13,568 nucleotides of DNA from DASPJL01 sp035628645 (GTDB taxonomy: Bacteria > Bacteroidota > Bacteroidia > Cytophagales > Cyclobacteriaceae), in the NCBI GenBank assembly GCA_035628645.1, contig DASPJL010000018.1, positions 1 through 13,568 of the forward strand, in the 5' to 3' direction. The notes beneath the pieces were generated by a model. It was not told the DNA's origin, did no database searches, and worked only from the letters and a program-made list of their open reading frames with translations. Below, one piece after another: positions 5,705 through 13,316 of this stretch (position 1 is the first letter of the stretch; every line of letters starts with the position of its first letter). The translations under genes were made by a program, and so were the position numbers.

Positions 5705-7711
5705 ATGGAAATCAAAGACAAAATTCAGCTGCCAATAAAAATCCAGATCCCGCAAGACATAAAACCTATGCTCGCCACCCTGGTAAACGAACCGGTGAAT
5801 GAAAAAGGCTGGATGTATGAACTCAAATGGGACGGTTTTAGGGCATTGGCTTATTTGAATGAAGGAACTGTAGAAATACGGTCGAGAAACAATAAAGTGT
5901 TCAATGATAAATTTTACCCGATTTACAATGCTTTGAAAGACTGGAAAGTAAATGCTGTGGTAGATGGGGAAATTATTGTCGTGAACAACCAAGGCCTTCC
6001 CGATTTCGCGGCGCTTCAAACCTGGCGAAGTGAAGCGGATGGAGAGCTTGCCTTTTATATTTTTGACATTCTTTGGTATGAAGGTCAGGATTTAATGTTT
6101 ACTGCCTTGAAAGAACGAAGAAGGATATTAAATGAGGTAGTGCCTGACAAAGATAAAATCCGAATTAGTCAAAACTTCGAAACCAGCGGGGTGGAGCTTT
6201 TTGAACTGGCAAATAAAATGGGACTTGAAGGTATTATCGCTAAAAGAGAAGACAGCTTCTACGAGGCCGATGTACGGTCTAAAGAGTGGCTGAAAATAAA
6301 AACCCAGAAAAGTCAGGAAGTCATTATTGGCGGATATACAAAAAATGAAGGCACTTCAAAGAAATTTAGCTCGCTGTTGACAGGAGTTTTTGATAAAGGG
6401 GAATTCGTGTCTGTGGCAACGGTTGGAACAGGTTTTACTAATAAGATGCAGGAGGAGATTATTCAAAAGCTAGAACCTCTGCAGATTGCCGAATGTCCGT
6501 TTCTTGAAATGCCGGAATACAATAAGCCCTCCAGGTTTCGCCCAAATCCTAAACCGGCAGAAGTTATCTGGGTAAAGCCTGAGCTTGTTGCAGAGATCTC
6601 CTTTCGCACGGTTGCTTCTGATGGCACACTTCGCCATCCCTCTTTTAAAGGACTGAGGGAAGACAAGGATCCAAAAGAAGTGGTAAGAGAAAAACCTCTA
6701 CCAGTAACGGAGGTATTGCATGAAGAAACCATTTTTCTCAAGAACAAGGGTATTTCATCGTCCGGAAAAACAGAAAGAAAGACGCTTCTCAACCCAACGG
6801 ACGAAACCCAGACAAGAAACATCAATGGACACGACCTGAAGTTTCCTAACCTGAGCAAGGTTTTCTGGCCCGAGGAAAAGGTATCCAAGCGTGATATGCT
6901 TAATTATTATTATCGCGTCGCTCCATTTATTTTGCCTTATATGATGGACAGGCCCCAAACCCTTAACCGCTTTCCTAATGGCTACAAAGCGCCAAGTTTT
7001 TACCAGAAAGATGTAACAGGCAAAGTACCGGGCTGGATTGAAAAATTTCAATATTACAGCCATGCCGATAAGCGTACCAAAAACTTCATGGTCTGTACCG
7101 ATGAAGCCAGTCTGCTTTACATCGCTGCCTTGGGTTGCATAGAAATGAACCCGTGGAGCAGCAGACAACAAAGTCCTGATAACCCTGACTGGTGCATTAT
7201 CGACTTGGATCCTGATAAAAACCCTTTTAACCAGGTCATAGAAGCGGCTTGTGTTACCAAAAAGGTACTGGATGCTATGGAAGTGCCGTCCTATCCTAAA
7301 ACTTCCGGTTCCACAGGTTTACATATCTACATTCCGTTAGGAGCAAAATATTCTTATGAAGATTCCAAAGAATTTGGACGGGCCATCGTAAAAGTAATCC
7401 ATGCAGAAATCCCAAAATTCACCAGCATTGAACGCCTGACTGCCAACAGAAAGGGAAAACTCTACCTTGATTTCCTGCAAAACAGGCCCCAGGCAACAGT
7501 AGCCACTGCCTATTCGCTTCGCCCTAAACCTGGTACGCCTGTATCTATGCCGCTCCATTGGGATGAAGTGAAAAAAGGACTAACCAATCAATCTTTCACC
7601 ATTTTCAATGCCATCGACCGGCTAAAAGAAACCGGCGATCTTTTCAAAGGTGTATTGGGAGAAGGAATTGATATGGTGAAAGCGCTGGAAAAGTTAAAAA
7701 GCATTTTTTAA
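5705..7711 (+). CDS. ligD: DNA ligase D, ligase-polymerase form without the phosphoesterase domain
   Basis: A 668-residue enzyme for non-homologous end joining: it fills and seals double-strand breaks, normally with Ku. The ATP-dependent ligase domain comes first (~20-330). The nucleophile is Lys41 in ELKWDGFRA; motif III includes Glu89 (VVDGEI) and FYIFD (117-121); motif IV is EGIIAK (175-180); motif V is WLKIK (195-199). An OB-fold follows, ending near the block AEISFRTVASDGTLRHPSF. After a linker (~331-372) comes the primase/polymerase domain (~373-668) with catalytic Asp500 and Asp502 (IIDLDP), SGSTGLHIY (534-542) and Asp589 (LDFLQNRPQ). All catalytic residues are intact. The N-terminal 3'-phosphoesterase domain found in many LigD proteins is absent and not encoded just upstream. 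No Ku gene lies in the window. The DinB-like gene follows 57 bases later. Confidence 0.95.
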   Translation: MEIKDKIQLPIKIQIPQDIKPMLATLVNEPVNEKGWMYELKWDGFRALAYLNEGTVEIRSRNNKVFNDKFYPIYNALKDWKVNAVVDGEIIVVNNQGLPDFAALQTWRSEADGELAFYIFDILWYEGQDLMFTALKERRRILNEVVPDKDKIRISQNFETSGVELFELANKMGLEGIIAKREDSFYEADVRSKEWLKIKTQKSQEVIIGGYTKNEGTSKKFSSLLTGVFDKGEFVSVATVGTGFTNKMQEEIIQKLEPLQIAECPFLEMPEYNKPSRFRPNPKPAEVIWVKPELVAEISFRTVASDGTLRHPSFKGLREDKDPKEVVREKPLPVTEVLHEETIFLKNKGISSSGKTERKTLLNPTDETQTRNINGHDLKFPNLSKVFWPEEKVSKRDMLNYYYRVAPFILPYMMDRPQTLNRFPNGYKAPSFYQKDVTGKVPGWIEKFQYYSHADKRTKNFMVCTDEASLLYIAALGCIEMNPWSSRQQSPDNPDWCIIDLDPDKNPFNQVIEAACVTKKVLDAMEVPSYPKTSGSTGLHIYIPLGAKYSYEDSKEFGRAIVKVIHAEIPKFTSIERLTANRKGKLYLDFLQNRPQATVATAYSLRPKPGTPVSMPLHWDEVKKGLTNQSFTIFNAIDRLKETGDLFKGVLGEGIDMVKALEKLKSIF

Positions 7712-7768
7712 TTAGGGGCAACGTAGAAAGCAATGATCATTCTTTAAATTATTATATCTGTTAATGTT

Positions 7769-8233
7769 ATGGTACTTCAACAGCAATATGAATTGGTAAA
7801 AGCCTCCAGACAGATACTTCTCAATTATTGCCGCAATATAAGTTCAGAAAATTTTTTGAAAGAGAACAGTGCTTTCGGAAGAGGAAGTATAAGGAACCTT
7901 TTGGTGCATATCGGAAATATTTATGAACTCTGGATCGCCAAGAACGCTTTAAAAGAGGAAGCCAGTTTTACAAGTTTTGACGAGATAAAGGACCTGTCTG
8001 AATGTTTCACTTTTTTCAATAATGTGGACCAAATCATGGAAAGGTTCTTTAAACTTTATTCTGATAATAATTTTGAAGAATTGGAAGTTGAAAACAGTAC
8101 GGGAAAGAAAATTGTTACTGTAAACAAACTCTTTCTACATGTGATTACGCACGAGTTTCATCACAAAGGACAAATTCTTTCACTGAGCCGTCATCTTGGT
8201 TATACTCCTGTAGATACTGATGTAATTAGATGA
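7769..8233 (+). CDS. DinB-family protein (putative metal-binding four-helix bundle)
   Basis: A 154-residue protein of the usual DinB length. The metal triad is visible: His47 in LVHIGNIYELWI, and His128 and His132 in HVITHEFHHKGQI, the HxxxH of the last helix pair. The GHxxQI-like end HHKGQILSLSRHLGYTP is also typical. Members are DNA-damage-inducible proteins or metal-dependent thiol transferases (the YfiT/BstA group); the substrate cannot be inferred here. It follows ligD by 57 bases on the same strand with no recognisable promoter or terminator between them, so co-transcription with ligD is likely and would fit a damage response. It ends 37 bases from the tail of the DUF421 gene. Confidence 0.88.
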   Translation: MVLQQQYELVKASRQILLNYCRNISSENFLKENSAFGRGSIRNLLVHIGNIYELWIAKNALKEEASFTSFDEIKDLSECFTFFNNVDQIMERFFKLYSDNNFEELEVENSTGKKIVTVNKLFLHVITHEFHHKGQILSLSRHLGYTPVDTDVIR

Positions 8234-8241
8234 ACTGAATG

Positions 8242-8270
8242 CATCTTCCTACCTCACTCTTCCATCTTCC
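8242..8270. repeat. CATCTTCC direct repeats between convergent genes
   Basis: CATCTTCC occurs at 8242-8249 and again at 8263-8270, separated by a pyrimidine-rich stretch. The inverse, GGAAGATG, occurs at 10403-10410 in another intergenic gap. They resemble the pyrimidine-rich simple sequences often left between Bacteroidota genes. No terminator hairpin is evident in this convergent gap. Confidence 0.4.
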
Positions 8271-8957
8271 CTAACAAATACGTCGGGTATTCAAAGCTTT
8301 AACCCAGGTTTTCTTGGAACAAATTTTACATTCGTGTACACCAGGATCCAGTTCCTGAGTATTTCCACAAAAGGTGCAGGCATAAATGTCCTTACTAACG
8401 ATTAGCTCGCTTCTGCTTTTATAGACATCAGGAAGGAGGGGAAGACCGTGGCGAACATCTTCATCGGCGTAATAGAAAATGCTTACCTCCCCGGAAGTTT
8501 CTATAAGCGCATTTTTTATCTGGCCCAGATGCTCAACGCTATTCATCCTTAATTCGGAAAAAAACTCATCCTGAGAAACAGCTTCCCTCTTAAAATCTTT
8601 GATAGAAAATTTACCTTCACGAATTAAATAAATGGCTTTTCCTTCTATGAGGTTTTCAAATCGAGTGTTTTTTGCAACAAAATGGGTTACAAGTCTATAA
8701 AGTCCTATTATAACAATAAAAATAATCAAAGCAGGAATGATCCCCACATCTTCGTAAAGCATAGGATCCCCTGCGGCAGAACCAAGAGCTATAATAATGA
8801 CAAGCTCAAATACTGAAATTTGTTTCACTCCTCTCTTGCCTGATAGGCGAAGTGCAGCAAGGATAACTATAAACATTATAATTGTCCGGCCGACAACCTC
8901 CAGAAGGAATGTCAATGGCATATCGTTAAAAAGTATTCTGTTCCAGTCGAGATCCAT
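8271..8957 (-). CDS. DUF421 (YetF-like) membrane protein with C-terminal zinc ribbon
   Basis: A 228-residue protein. Three hydrophobic helices span ~15-37, 48-63 and 71-92, with the DUF421 signature LRLSGKRGVKQISVFELVII and LGSAAGDPMLYEDVG between them. The cytoplasmic YetF-like domain follows (~100-180), including AVSQDEFFSELRMNSVEHLGQIKNALIETSG in overlapping segments. The C-terminus adds a zinc-ribbon: Cys194 and Cys197 (YACTFCGN) with Cys210 and Cys213 (HECKICSK). DUF421 proteins are membrane proteins without an assigned reaction; some are linked to spore or stress physiology in Bacillus. The ribbon suggests zinc binding or a redox-linked contact, which is inference. It lies 55 bases downstream of the helicase gene on the same strand and may be read through from it; TATGTTTC (9001-8994) is a weak promoter candidate of its own. 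Confidence 0.9.
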   Translation of the reverse strand: MDLDWNRILFNDMPLTFLLEVVGRTIIMFIVILAALRLSGKRGVKQISVFELVIIIALGSAAGDPMLYEDVGIIPALIIFIVIIGLYRLVTHFVAKNTRFENLIEGKAIYLIREGKFSIKDFKREAVSQDEFFSELRMNSVEHLGQIKNALIETSGEVSIFYYADEDVRHGLPLLPDVYKSRSELIVSKDIYACTFCGNTQELDPGVHECKICSKKTWVKALNTRRIC

Positions 8958-9012
8958 CTTAATAGTATAGATTATGGTCTTAAAAAACTACTCGAAACAT
9001 AAGAATTAGCCT

Positions 9013-10341
9013 CTAATTTGCCAGTTCAATCTTTACTTTCATCTTTTTAAGCCTTTCATTTTTTATATTGAAAAGGAGTTTGTCAACTTTTGAACGTTTT
9101 ACGAAAACAAAGGAAGAATGGTCGAGCGTAGTAATTAAACCTATTTCATCTCCTTGAAGTCCTCCTTTTTTCATTAATAATCCTGCAATATCGCCCTTGT
9201 TGATTTTGTCTTTTTTACCGCCGCTAATGTATAAGCAAGCATAAGTAGGAGGGGGAGGGAGTCGAAGTTCGGGATCAATATTTATTACTTCGACAGTTCG
9301 GTCGATGTAATCAGGAATAGATTCATCATCTGCTACGACTAAATATGCTTTGCCGTCTGCATGCATCCTGGCCGTTCGCCCATTTCTATGAATAAACCCA
9401 TCTTCATGAATAGGGAGTTGATAATGCACCACATGTTTTATTTCAGGAATGTCCAATCCGCGGGCCGCAAGATCCGTTGCAATAAGCACATTACAGGCGC
9501 CGCCACGAAATTTAATCAGACTCTTTTCTCTGTCCATCTGCTCCATGGCGCCATGAAAAATACCGTGCTGGAAGTCATGGATTTCAAAAACAGCGCTTAT
9601 TCTTTCTACGGCATCCCTGTGATTACAAAATACCAGGCAAACTTCCTGATTAAATCCTGCTACCAACCTCATCAGCGTATCTACCTTATCTGCACTTTTG
9701 GTTCGTATTAGTTTTAGTTCAAGTTTAGAAGCACCTGCTTCTTTCAGGTAATTCAAAGTTTCCAGTTTTTTGAAAGGCAGGAAATCGGGCAAAGTATTCA
9801 AAGTAGTAGCAGAGGTAAGTAAGTGTTTTTGCCTGCCATTCAATACTTTAAATAATACCTCCAGTTGATTTTGGAAACCCATTTGCAGCGATTTGTCAAA
9901 TTCATCCAGTACCACCATTTTCACTGTGGAGGCGTTGAAAGATTTTCTACCAATGTGGTCAGCTAGTCTTCCCGGCGTACCGATTATCAATGCAGGAGCT
10001 TCACTTAAACTTTGTATTTCTGTTTTTGCAGAATGTCCGCCATAGCAGCAACTTACTTTGAAAGATGTTTTCATATTCCTGAAAACATCTTCAATCTGAA
10101 GAGACAATTCACGGGATGGAGCAACAATAATTGCCTGAACACCTTTATCTGTCGTGTTTAAATTATTAATCGTGGCTATTAGAAATGCCAATGTTTTACC
10201 TGAACCTGTGGGTGCAAGCAGCATCAAATCGGGCGTATTTTCAGCCTTTTCAATCACTGCTTTTTGCATTTCATTGAATTCGGGAAGGGAAAGTTTCTTT
10301 AAGAACTCAGCGTACCTGGCATTTAAATCGTTTTGCATCAT
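9013..10341 (-). CDS. DEAD-box RNA helicase with DbpA RNA-binding domain
   Basis: A 442-residue ATP-dependent RNA helicase. Motifs in order: Q motif glutamine at ~26 (FNEMQKAVI), Walker A APTGSGKT (43-50), PSREL (75-79), GG (101-102), TPGR (122-125), motif II as DEFD (146-149), SAT (177-179), motif V ATDLAARGLDIPE (288-300) and motif VI HRNGRTAR (318-325). Residues ~366-437 form a DbpA RNA-binding domain (YISGGKKDKINKGDIAGLL, IGLI, SFVFVKRS). In E. coli DbpA this domain binds hairpin 92 of 23S rRNA, so a role in 50S subunit assembly is likely. DEFD instead of DEAD seems usual in this lineage, from memory. The N-terminus is short for the family but complete. ATG-ATG overlaps a palindrome and follows an exact -7 box almost directly. 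Confidence 0.94.
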   Translation of the reverse strand: MMQNDLNARYAEFLKKLSLPEFNEMQKAVIEKAENTPDLMLLAPTGSGKTLAFLIATINNLNTTDKGVQAIIVAPSRELSLQIEDVFRNMKTSFKVSCCYGGHSAKTEIQSLSEAPALIIGTPGRLADHIGRKSFNASTVKMVVLDEFDKSLQMGFQNQLEVLFKVLNGRQKHLLTSATTLNTLPDFLPFKKLETLNYLKEAGASKLELKLIRTKSADKVDTLMRLVAGFNQEVCLVFCNHRDAVERISAVFEIHDFQHGIFHGAMEQMDREKSLIKFRGGACNVLIATDLAARGLDIPEIKHVVHYQLPIHEDGFIHRNGRTARMHADGKAYLVVADDESIPDYIDRTVEVINIDPELRLPPPPTYACLYISGGKKDKINKGDIAGLLMKKGGLQGDEIGLITTLDHSSFVFVKRSKVDKLLFNIKNERLKKMKVKIELAN

Positions 10342-10350
10342 GCAAAGGTA
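10332..10350 (-). promoter_or_regulatory. Helicase promoter -7 box fused to a start-codon palindrome (possible leaderless start)
   Basis: On the minus strand TACCTTTG (10350-10343) matches TAnnTTTG exactly and ends only one base before the ATG at 10341. Transcription would begin at or just inside the two tandem ATG codons, giving a leaderless mRNA starting near the second ATG (10338). TTTGCAT-C-ATGCAAA (10332-10346) is a perfect palindrome over the same bases; in longer transcripts UUUGC and GCAAA would place AUG in a five-base hairpin loop. A TTG at -33 was not found. Confidence 0.45.
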
Positions 10351-10659
10351 GGAGAGAATATTAAAGCAGGTGACTTTTTGTTTAAGTTGGTAGAAGGGAG
10401 TTGGAAGATGGTTGGGAATTCATTTAACATTTAACATTCCTTTATCTCTTCTAAAGGATTTGTTTTAAACGAAAGTCTGAAGAAGGCGTATACACGATTG
10501 TGATTGCTGTTTCCTGAAAAAAGGAACCATCTCAGTTCAAATTATTTTGATTTTTCTTTATTCGTATGAATATCATTGTGTAGCCAACCTGTTTTTAGTA
10601 ATGGGATGGCTTTATTGGTAAAAAAAGAAATATTTTTTTGGATTTTAAATTTAAGTATT
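10351..10659. other. Divergent intergenic region between helicase and universal stress protein genes
   Basis: About 309 AT-rich bases. It contains the GGAAGATG copy (10403-10410), a tandem CATTTAA CATTTAA CATTCC run (10421-10440), and an imperfect hairpin TGTTTCCT/AGGAACCA (10509-10529, one mismatch) with loop GAAAAA-like sequence. No exact TAnnTTTG motif for the plus-strand gene was found. The plus frame is open from a TTG at 10576, but this part has no Usp-like sequence. Confidence 0.4.
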
Positions 10660-11514
10660 ATGAAGGAAATAATTGTTCCAATTGACTTTTCTCCGGAATC
10701 ATTTTATGCTTTAGATGTTGCAAAGGAGATATCAAAACGCTATACACAAAGCGAAATAGTTCTTTTGAATATTGTAGAAGTACCCACTCGTGCAACTTTT
10801 AGTGCTACCGGTGAACAATCTACCGTAACCATGGATGATATTTATGTCCTGAAAATGATAGAAAAAGCGAGGGATGAGATGACAGATATAATATCAGACC
10901 CCCAGTTTAACGGTATAAATATTAGGATAAAAATCAAAGTGGGGCACAATGGGGTCGCTGATGAGATCACCTCTGTGCCAGCGGACTTAATTATTATGGG
11001 ATCGAAGGGAGACAGTGGGCTCCATGAATTATTGCTGGGCTCCACGGCTGAAAAAGTGGTTAGGCGCGCAAGTTGCCCTGTTATGACTATTAAAACCAAA
11101 CCTCAGGATTTCAGGATCCAGGATATGATTTTTGCTTCCAACTTTAAGGAAGATATTCCTGCAATTACAAAACTTAAGGAACTTCAAAGTATGTGTTTTG
11201 CCAAACTTCACCTGTTATATGTAGACACCAGTAAAAACTTTTTAAACAGAGAGAAGGCAAAAGAACGGATGCTTCATTTTGCTGAGAAAAATAGCTTGGA
11301 CAACTATACAATCAATGTGAAAGAGGCAAGTTCTAGCGAAGAAGGAATCAGTCAGTTTGCTTCAGATATAAATGCGGATGTTATTGCAATGGCCACCCAT
11401 GCCAGAAAGGGATTTTTACACGTACTTATGGGAAGTCTTACAGAAAGCATGGTCAATCACAGCAAAACCACGATGTTTACATTTCACATGAAAGAAGAGG
11501 AGACTCATGCATAG
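10660..11514 (+). CDS. Universal stress protein with tandem Usp domains
   Basis: A 284-residue cytoplasmic protein made of two Usp domains. The first (residues 1-145) begins MKEIIVPIDFSPES, and this is why the ATG at 10660 is chosen over the TTG at 10576. It has the full ATP-binding motif G-x2-G-x9-G-S: Gly114, Gly117, Gly127 and Ser128 (MGSKGDSGLHELLLGST), followed by VVRRASCPVMTIK. The second (154-276) aligns as ATHARKGFLHVLMGS, with Ala245 and Ala248 in place of the two glycines while Gly258-Ser259 are kept, so its nucleotide binding is probably weakened or lost. Tandem Usp proteins are common in Bacteroidota and serve in general stress responses. It faces the exported 477-residue gene tail to tail with a 32-base gap and no evident terminator hairpin. 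Confidence 0.93.
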   Translation: MKEIIVPIDFSPESFYALDVAKEISKRYTQSEIVLLNIVEVPTRATFSATGEQSTVTMDDIYVLKMIEKARDEMTDIISDPQFNGINIRIKIKVGHNGVADEITSVPADLIIMGSKGDSGLHELLLGSTAEKVVRRASCPVMTIKTKPQDFRIQDMIFASNFKEDIPAITKLKELQSMCFAKLHLLYVDTSKNFLNREKAKERMLHFAEKNSLDNYTINVKEASSSEEGISQFASDINADVIAMATHARKGFLHVLMGSLTESMVNHSKTTMFTFHMKEEETHA

Positions 11515-11546
11515 AAGAGATGTTTGAGTTATAAATTTCCGCTTTT

Positions 11547-12980
11547 CTATTCGAATTTTGAAAAGTTAATGATACCGTATCCTGAAGAGGAGTTAGTTTT
11601 GTTTTGTAGTAATAAAGCATTATCCGAAAGAAGGTATATGTTATAATTTTTCCCCCTTTCATTCTTTTCTTTGAGGATAAACTTTTTTACTTTGAAAGGT
11701 TGATCAGGAGTGATTTTTACTGAACCAATGGTAAAGCTGTCCTTCGTTAAATTTTGAAAGAAGAATATTTCTTTTCCTTCTGGTGTTTCTCTCGAAAATT
11801 TATAATCATAGAAATCACCAGGATCTCTATCATAAGAAGATTCAACTGTGGGAAAAAATCTTGCAATAGGTCCTTTGTCTAGTTGTTTATAAATTAAAGA
11901 GTCTTTTCTTGTTTTAATTAATATTAAGTCGAAGCTTGTATAAACAATATGTTCCATAGAACCTACAGGAAGTCCAGTAAGTCCCCCGACAATCAGAGAT
12001 ACAATCATTCCTTCTCCTGCAAAATCAGTCCTTAATGTGTTTTCTCCAATTAAGAGATATTCGTCGTTTAACATGATTAAATCCCTTATTTTCACTTGTT
12101 TTATCCTTTCCTTTGAATCAAAGTCCAAAGAATCCGAGACGTCAAGTTTTATATTTTCGTCAGGGTAGAAAGTTGTGCTTTCAAAATTCCCTTTCTCATT
12201 CATTGTGTTTATAAATGTTCCGGATTTCAGTCCAGCTTTCTTTCCTCCTAATATTTCTTTTCCAACAATAATTATTTCAGTTGGTCCTTTTTTAATGATA
12301 AATTTTGAAGCATACCTACTAATGCCGCTCTCTCCAATCTCTCTATCAAATATTAACTCCCCTTTTGCATCATCAATTGCTATTATCCGGGTACTTGCTT
12401 CAGGAGAATTGAAAATCAAATAAAAATTACTGTCTGATTTTTCTGCTTTGTTCAGCACTATCGTTTTGCCATTATCAAAAACTTCTTTTTCCCACAAGGT
12501 GTCAAACCGATAGGATATTTTTGTAAATGTAAATCTTGGTCCTTTCCTTCTGACGGTATAAAATGCGCTTAAATCATAATAAATTAATTCAGTATTTTTT
12601 ACATTAGACTTCAACTTACTTCTTTGGTTGGTAATAAACTTGCCTTCCTTGTTGTATTTTGGAATATAAATGACCCTGTTATAAGTGTCCAGGAATAAAT
12701 AGATGTGTTCTTCCCCATTAAATGCATAGCCTAAATATTCAGCTTTTGGAAAGGAAGTAAAATGTTCTGCTATTCTCTCGGCTTTTAAATTGTTAAACTC
12801 GCTTCTTAATACAGTACTATTTCCGGTGTTGTCAATAATGTTTTTTACAAAACCAACATTCTTTGTAACATATATCTTCTCCACTTTTTTTGGGCTTTCT
12901 CTATCAAAAAAATACAATCTTTGACCATTTGAATTAAATAGAGTAGCGAGGAATAAAATAATGAAAAGATTGAGCTTCAT
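11547..12980 (-). CDS. Exported protein of unknown function
   Basis: A 477-residue protein that I do not recognise. Residues 1-20 are a Sec signal peptide (MKLNLFIILFLATLFNSNGQ), with cleavage likely near Gly19-Gln20; no lipobox cysteine is present. The mature chain is rich in beta-strand-like segments with repeating 'YxLIFNSPEAS', 'IIAIDDAKGELIFDREIG', 'YLLIGENTLR' and 'FYDYKFSRETPEGKEIFFFQNL' phrases, suggesting a beta-propeller or WD/PQQ-like repeat fold; this is inference. A glycine-rich hydrophobic stretch (~328-345) interrupts it. No C-terminal type IX sorting domain is evident. It is monocistronic, followed by the convergent stress-protein gene. Its 5' region (12981-13316) has no exact promoter motif. 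Confidence 0.8.
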   Translation of the reverse strand: MKLNLFIILFLATLFNSNGQRLYFFDRESPKKVEKIYVTKNVGFVKNIIDNTGNSTVLRSEFNNLKAERIAEHFTSFPKAEYLGYAFNGEEHIYLFLDTYNRVIYIPKYNKEGKFITNQRSKLKSNVKNTELIYYDLSAFYTVRRKGPRFTFTKISYRFDTLWEKEVFDNGKTIVLNKAEKSDSNFYLIFNSPEASTRIIAIDDAKGELIFDREIGESGISRYASKFIIKKGPTEIIIVGKEILGGKKAGLKSGTFINTMNEKGNFESTTFYPDENIKLDVSDSLDFDSKERIKQVKIRDLIMLNDEYLLIGENTLRTDFAGEGMIVSLIVGGLTGLPVGSMEHIVYTSFDLILIKTRKDSLIYKQLDKGPIARFFPTVESSYDRDPGDFYDYKFSRETPEGKEIFFFQNLTKDSFTIGSVKITPDQPFKVKKFILKEKNERGKNYNIYLLSDNALLLQNKTNSSSGYGIINFSKFE

Positions 12981-13316
12981 ATGTATATAATTTGTTTTTT
13001 AATGGTCATATTTAATTCGCATGATATTTATCCTCGTTCGGTAGCTTTTTGCTCATGCTGATTTCATATGTTGTGTTTAAAATTTAAAAAGTGGCTTTAA
13101 TATTTTGCGTGAATGTAGAATAGAAGTTCTTTATGGTTCATTGCAATTTATTTCTATAAAAAAAATGATTGTTGCTTACTCTGTAGTTAAGCATGAAAAA
13201 ATAAAAATACAATGAATAATTGATAGCAGAAACATCTTTTGAACCCCAAGAGAAATTATTATACAAATTTTCAGACGCAGAATTTATAATTCACAAAAGT
13301 ATAAAAGTTAGTCGTC
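12981..13316. other. AT-rich intergenic region
   Basis: About 336 bases without a convincing gene. Two very short minus-strand frames (14 codons from 13056 and 8 codons from about 13022) precede the ATG at 12980; the second follows a GAGG. They are probably chance. No exact TAnnTTTG on the minus strand, no strong hairpin and no repeat copy was seen. Confidence 0.5.

Noticed and set aside
7732..7741. AATGATCATT palindrome between ligD and the DinB-like gene
   Set aside because: Ten AT-rich bases can occur by chance; no partner site or promoter motif nearby.
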